From positions 1 through 7,993 of the forward strand of contig JAOPUY010000006.1 in NCBI GenBank assembly GCA_025963265.1: a DNA stretch of 7,993 bases, read 5' to 3'. Origin of the DNA: Frankiales bacterium (GTDB lineage: Bacteria; Actinomycetota; Actinomycetes; Mycobacteriales; Jatrophihabitantaceae). The first letter of the stretch is position 1; each line of letters starts with the position of its first letter. Shown piece by piece: positions 5,643 to 7,993 of the stretch. A program made the translations under genes and the position numbers. The notes beneath the pieces are model-generated. The model saw only the letters and a list, made by a program, of their open reading frames with translations. It ran no database searches and was not told the origin of the DNA.

Positions 5643-7493
5643 TTAGCCGAGCAGCGGCAGCTCGAGGACTGAGGGGCCGCCCGCAGTCAATTGGATGGGG
5701 ACGCCCCAATCCTGGCGCGCGAGATGGCAGGCGGGATGCTCGACCAGCTCGTCGTCGTCGCACGAGGCGGCCTGCGCGGTCACGTGCAGAACGCCCGTGG
5801 TTCCGGGCTCGCCGACGAGTTCGAGGACGCGTGACAACGCCGACCCCGCGCCGGCGCCGACGGCCAGCAGCTCCGGCGGAGTCGAGCTGACCATCAAGCT
5901 GGTGGCCGGCCCGTACCGGTCGTCGAGCTTCTGGCCGGACGGTGGGCGGAAGGCGATCCGCAGCTCCACCCGGCCAGGAGCCAGCTCGCTGGCCGGCCGC
6001 ACGCTCTGCAGCGGCGCTCCGGCGACCTCCCGCGGGTGGGGCGGGTTCAAGGCGTCCGGCAGCGGAGTGAGCCGGTGGGCGCCGGATTCCAGCACCACGA
6101 GCACGCCTTGGACGAGCACCAGCCCAGACGGCTCATCGAGTTCGCTGGCCAGCGTGCTGACCGAGTCTTGGGCCGGGTCGTAGCGGCGGACCGCGCCGTT
6201 GTAGGTGTCGGCCACGGCGATGCTTCCGTCGGGCAGCACCGACACTCCCAGCGGGTGTTGCAGCCGGGCCTGGGCGGCGGCTCCGTCGACGTGGCCGAAG
6301 TCGAACAGACCCTCGCCGACGACCGTGGTCAGCTGGCCAGCCAGGCTCAGATTGCGCAGCGCGGACGACTCGGAGTCGACGAACCACAGCCGGTCGCCCT
6401 GCGGGGCCAAGCCCGAGGGTTGGGCGAGCCAGCCGTCCGCGGCCGGGCCGTCCTTCAGACCCTCGACCGTCGTGCCGGCCAACAACTGGACCGCTGCGGG
6501 TCCGTCGAGCAGCGGATCCCAGCTGAGCAGCAGGTGGACGCCGGCGGCGGCGATGGCGACCCGGCGAGCGGCCGGCCACCAGGCCACGTCCCAAGGCGAG
6601 AGCACAGCCGGCACCGGGCCGGTCACGGTGCGGGTGTCGGTCGCGGCTAAGGCGGCGGCGAGGTCGATGGTCGCGACGATCACCCCGTCGGCCGAGCGAA
6701 CGCAGCTCAGCCGGTGATTGGCCGTGTCGGCGACCACGAGGTCATAGCCGGTGCGGGCGGAGACCTCGGGCGGCAAAGCGGTGAGGCCGTTCGGCTCGGC
6801 CAGGTCGCCCGGCTCGGACCCGCGCCGGCCGCTGCCGATCCGCCGGTCGACCTGCAGCCGCTGGTTGGCCGGTTCGAAGCGGGCCTGGACGATGTGATGA
6901 TGGCCTGCGTCGGCGATGAACAGCGAGCCCCCGAGCTCGATCGCCTTGGCTGGAAACCGCAGCTCGCCGCCGCTCGGCTCGGGCGGTTGGTAGGGGTTCT
7001 CGCCCCGGCGCAGCGTGCCAGCGGCCTCGCTCTCGGCGATGAGCTCGCTGATCATCATGGCCAGGTTGGCCGACTGGCCTTCGCCCGCCGCCTGAGCGAC
7101 GACGTAACCGTTCGGGTCGATCAGGACCAGGGTCGGCCAGGCGCGGATGGCGTACTGGCGCCACAGGCGCAGGTCGGGGTCGTTGAACACGGCGTGACCG
7201 ACTTCGTAACGCTCGATCGCCGCGCGGACCGCCTCGTCGCCGCGTTCGTGCGCGAACTTCGGCGAGTGCACGCCGATGATCACCAGCTCGTCGGCGAACC
7301 GTCGTTCTAGGGGGCGTAACTCCTCGATCACGTGCAGGCAGTTGCCGCAGGCGAAGGTCCAAAAGTCGAGCAGCACGACCTTGCCCCGCAGTTGCCGCAG
7401 GCTGAGCGGCCCGGTGGTGTTCAACCAGGTGCCCGAGCCGAACTCTGGGGCTCGGATCACCGGTCGCGGGCGAGCGCGCGGGGGCGTGGTCAC
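5643..7493 (-). CDS. NHLRC2-like protein: thioredoxin-fold domain plus NHL beta-propeller
   Basis: From the GTG at 7493 the protein has 616 residues, the usual size of actinobacterial NHL-domain thioredoxin-family proteins. A TlpA-like thioredoxin domain comes first (about 10-150), with FWTFACGNCLHV holding the CxxC pair Cys49 and Cys52, HSPKFAHE (76-83), and the cis-proline Pro120 in RAWPT. A beta-propeller follows with NHL blades, for example the FIADAGHHHIV, VVADTANHRL and AVADTYNGAVRRYD segments. A C-terminal beta domain ends with the family CHLARQDWGVPIQL pattern. There is no signal peptide, so it is probably cytoplasmic. The molecular role is poorly known; disulfide chemistry plus a protein-interaction propeller is inference. 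Many relatives read CCINC at the active site, so Ala-Cys-Gly-Asn-Cys is a variant that keeps CxxC. An ATG at 7604 would add 37 low-complexity residues encoded through a hairpin and is rejected. There is no strong ribosome site before 7493. Confidence 0.88.
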   Translation of the reverse strand: MTTPPRARPRPVIRAPEFGSGTWLNTTGPLSLRQLRGKVVLLDFWTFACGNCLHVIEELRPLERRFADELVIIGVHSPKFAHERGDEAVRAAIERYEVGHAVFNDPDLRLWRQYAIRAWPTLVLIDPNGYVVAQAAGEGQSANLAMMISELIAESEAAGTLRRGENPYQPPEPSGGELRFPAKAIELGGSLFIADAGHHHIVQARFEPANQRLQVDRRIGSGRRGSEPGDLAEPNGLTALPPEVSARTGYDLVVADTANHRLSCVRSADGVIVATIDLAAALAATDTRTVTGPVPAVLSPWDVAWWPAARRVAIAAAGVHLLLSWDPLLDGPAAVQLLAGTTVEGLKDGPAADGWLAQPSGLAPQGDRLWFVDSESSALRNLSLAGQLTTVVGEGLFDFGHVDGAAAQARLQHPLGVSVLPDGSIAVADTYNGAVRRYDPAQDSVSTLASELDEPSGLVLVQGVLVVLESGAHRLTPLPDALNPPHPREVAGAPLQSVRPASELAPGRVELRIAFRPPSGQKLDDRYGPATSLMVSSTPPELLAVGAGAGSALSRVLELVGEPGTTGVLHVTAQAASCDDDELVEHPACHLARQDWGVPIQLTAGGPSVLELPLLG

Positions 7494-7522
7494 TCGTCCA
7501 ACTCTGCCAGCTGCGCGGGGTG

Positions 7523-7571
7523 AAACGACAGAAGGCCCGCCGGCTCCGAAGTTGTCGGAACCGGCGGGCCT
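7523..7571 (-). terminator. Intrinsic terminator-like hairpin downstream of the 43-residue ORF
   Basis: Arms at 7533-7549 and 7555-7571 enclose a 5-base loop (7550-7554) and match at 16 of 17 positions. The one mismatch (C7544/A7560) becomes a G-U pair only in minus-strand RNA, so the stem is fully paired in that direction. On the minus strand it is followed by a moderately U-rich stretch (7532-7523, TCTGTCGTTT). It lies 66 bp after the stop of the small ORF and 40 bp before the GTG of the NHL gene. It could end the small-ORF transcript or act in the NHL leader. Confidence 0.7.
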
Positions 7572-7636
7572 AGCTCTGTTGACCGGTACATCGCCACGGC
7601 TCATGGTGTCGCCGTCGCTGACGTCCGCAGAGCCGC

Positions 7637-7768
7637 TTAGCAGTTGAAGTTCTGCCGCGACGCGATGGCGATCAGCTCGCTGCGCATGGCGGGCGACGCG
7701 TCCTGCAGTGCGCGGTCGAACTGACGGGCGGCACGGCGGTTGCGGATCTTCTGCTTAATGTTGCTCAT
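7637..7768 (-). CDS. Conserved-looking small basic protein, 43 residues
   Basis: Too short for many gene finders but well supported. ATG at 7768 is preceded by AGGAAG (7777-7782) eight bases upstream, and the 43 codons end in TAA. The N-terminal half is strongly basic (Lys5, Lys7, Arg9, Arg11, Arg12, Arg15) with the run KQKIRNRRAARQFDRAL. The C-terminal half has the pattern SPAMRSELIAIASRQ and ends in FNC. Small actinobacterial proteins with an Arg-rich start followed by P-x-M-R-x-E-L and A-x-RQ are familiar to me as uncharacterised hypotheticals, which is memory and not a search. No membrane segment or signal is visible. Codons are GC-rich at third positions. It is framed by a palindrome-rich promoter region upstream and a terminator-like hairpin downstream, suggesting a self-contained, regulated unit. 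Function unknown. Confidence 0.75.
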   Translation of the reverse strand: MSNIKQKIRNRRAARQFDRALQDASPAMRSELIAIASRQNFNC

Positions 7769-7776
7769 CGTCTTTA

Positions 7777-7782
7777 CTTCCT
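7777..7782 (-). promoter_or_regulatory. Ribosome binding site of the small ORF
   Basis: AGGAAG on the minus strand with an eight-base gap to the ATG at 7768. It is the main support for translation of this 43-codon frame. Confidence 0.65.
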
Positions 7783-7789
7783 GCCTCAT

Positions 7790-7803
7790 TCAACATATGT
7801 TGA
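7790..7803. promoter_or_regulatory. Perfect 14-bp palindrome TCAACATATGTTGA
   Basis: All seven pairs match. It lies 22 bp before the small ORF start and shares base 7803 with the next palindrome. On the minus strand it contains TATGTT, a possible -10 element (7792-7797), so a bound protein could block transcription. The binding protein is unknown. Confidence 0.55.
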
Positions 7804-7816
7804 TCTTGATCAAGAT
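7803..7816. promoter_or_regulatory. Perfect 14-bp palindrome ATCTTGATCAAGAT
   Basis: All seven pairs match. Its TTGA/TCAA core resembles operators bound by many MarR-family dimers. Its centre lies 13 bp from that of the neighbouring palindrome, not quite one and a half helical turns. The core TCAA/TTGA also occurs at the ends of the neighbour, so both may be read by one protein. Confidence 0.55.
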
Positions 7817-7819
7817 TCG

Positions 7820-7845
7820 TTAGGCATACCAAAGAATCTGCCTAA
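7820..7845. promoter_or_regulatory. Inverted repeat TTAGGCA-N12-TGCCTAA
   Basis: Seven-base arms at 7820-7826 and 7839-7845, with centres 19 bp apart (about two helical turns), so both arms face the same side of the DNA. A possible minus-strand -35 (TTGACC, 7853-7858) is just upstream. The arms recall DtxR-type half-sites (TTAGG/CCTAA), but the total of 26 bp is longer than the 19-bp iron box, so no regulator is assigned. Confidence 0.4.
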
Positions 7846-7921
7846 TAAAGTCGGTCAAGTACCTGACATCTGATTAACGACATGGGTAGGGCCATAATTC
7901 CGAAACAGGCTGAGACGGCGG

Positions 7922-7993
7922 TCACCGCGAACTGATGTCGTGCTTGCCGACCGGGGGCCGACCTCGGAACTGCGGCTGCGACTGCGCGGCCTG
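7922..7993 (-). CDS. Possible 3' end of a further gene entering from the right edge
   Basis: On the minus strand the frame entering at 7993 stays open for 23 codons, reads FRGRPPVGKHDISSR near its end, and stops at TGA (7922-7924). GC by codon position is about 74, 57 and 87 percent, the pattern of coding DNA in such genomes, and it fits this frame better than the other frames here. Twenty-three codons are too few to be sure. The alternative is a plus-strand gene starting at GTG 7940 or ATG 7935 behind a CATAAT at 7893-7898. No family can be recognised. Confidence 0.3.
   Translation of the reverse strand, partial: QAAQSQPQFRGRPPVGKHDISSR

Noticed and set aside
6036..6650. A 204-codon plus-strand open frame inside the NHL gene
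   Set aside because: Shadow of the minus-strand NHL beta-propeller coding sequence; no start signals or family likeness.
7820..7845. IdeR/DtxR iron box
   Set aside because: The half-sites look similar but the whole element is 26 bp, not the 19-bp box, and the inner bases do not match.
1..7993. Defence island, phage, transposon, CRISPR, tRNA or biosynthetic cluster
   Set aside because: All sizeable genes match ordinary chromosomal metabolic or regulatory families; no transposase, integrase, repeat array, attachment site or tRNA cloverleaf was seen.

Overview
The window is high-GC, densely packed DNA with strong third-position GC bias, GTG starts and promoter -10 elements placed 6 nt before start codons (leaderless genes). 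It also carries an F420-type luciferase-like oxidoreductase, a FadE5-type acyl-CoA dehydrogenase and a PtpB-like phosphatase. Together these point to an actinobacterium. I cannot name the order or genus from the sequence.

Layout from left to right. A MarR-type regulator runs off the left edge (minus strand). It is divergent from an E. coli-type D-3-phosphoglycerate dehydrogenase (serA, plus strand). Converging on serA is an LLM-class F420-dependent oxidoreductase (minus strand). Its start faces a 159-bp divergent intergenic region with two copies of a TACTGGYGRGTAA element. Next is a long fadE5-like acyl-CoA dehydrogenase (plus strand), split by one in-frame amber codon at 4217-4219. A PtpB-like protein tyrosine phosphatase (plus strand) with its own leaderless promoter follows 48 bp later. 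Converging on that is a large NHLRC2-like protein, thioredoxin fold plus NHL beta-propeller (minus strand). Upstream of it are a strong hairpin, a 43-residue basic small protein, and an AT-rich region (39% GC over 7771-7870) holding two abutting perfect palindromes and a wider inverted repeat. The last 72 bases may be the 3' end of another minus-strand gene.

Most of these genes are monocistronic housekeeping or metabolic genes (serine synthesis, beta-oxidation, redox) and do not form one pathway or a defence or mobile cassette. No tRNA, rRNA, CRISPR array, transposase or phage gene is visible. The points most worth checking are the amber-interrupted fadE5 gene, whose catalytic glutamate lies three codons past the stop, and the densely palindromic control region of the small ORF.
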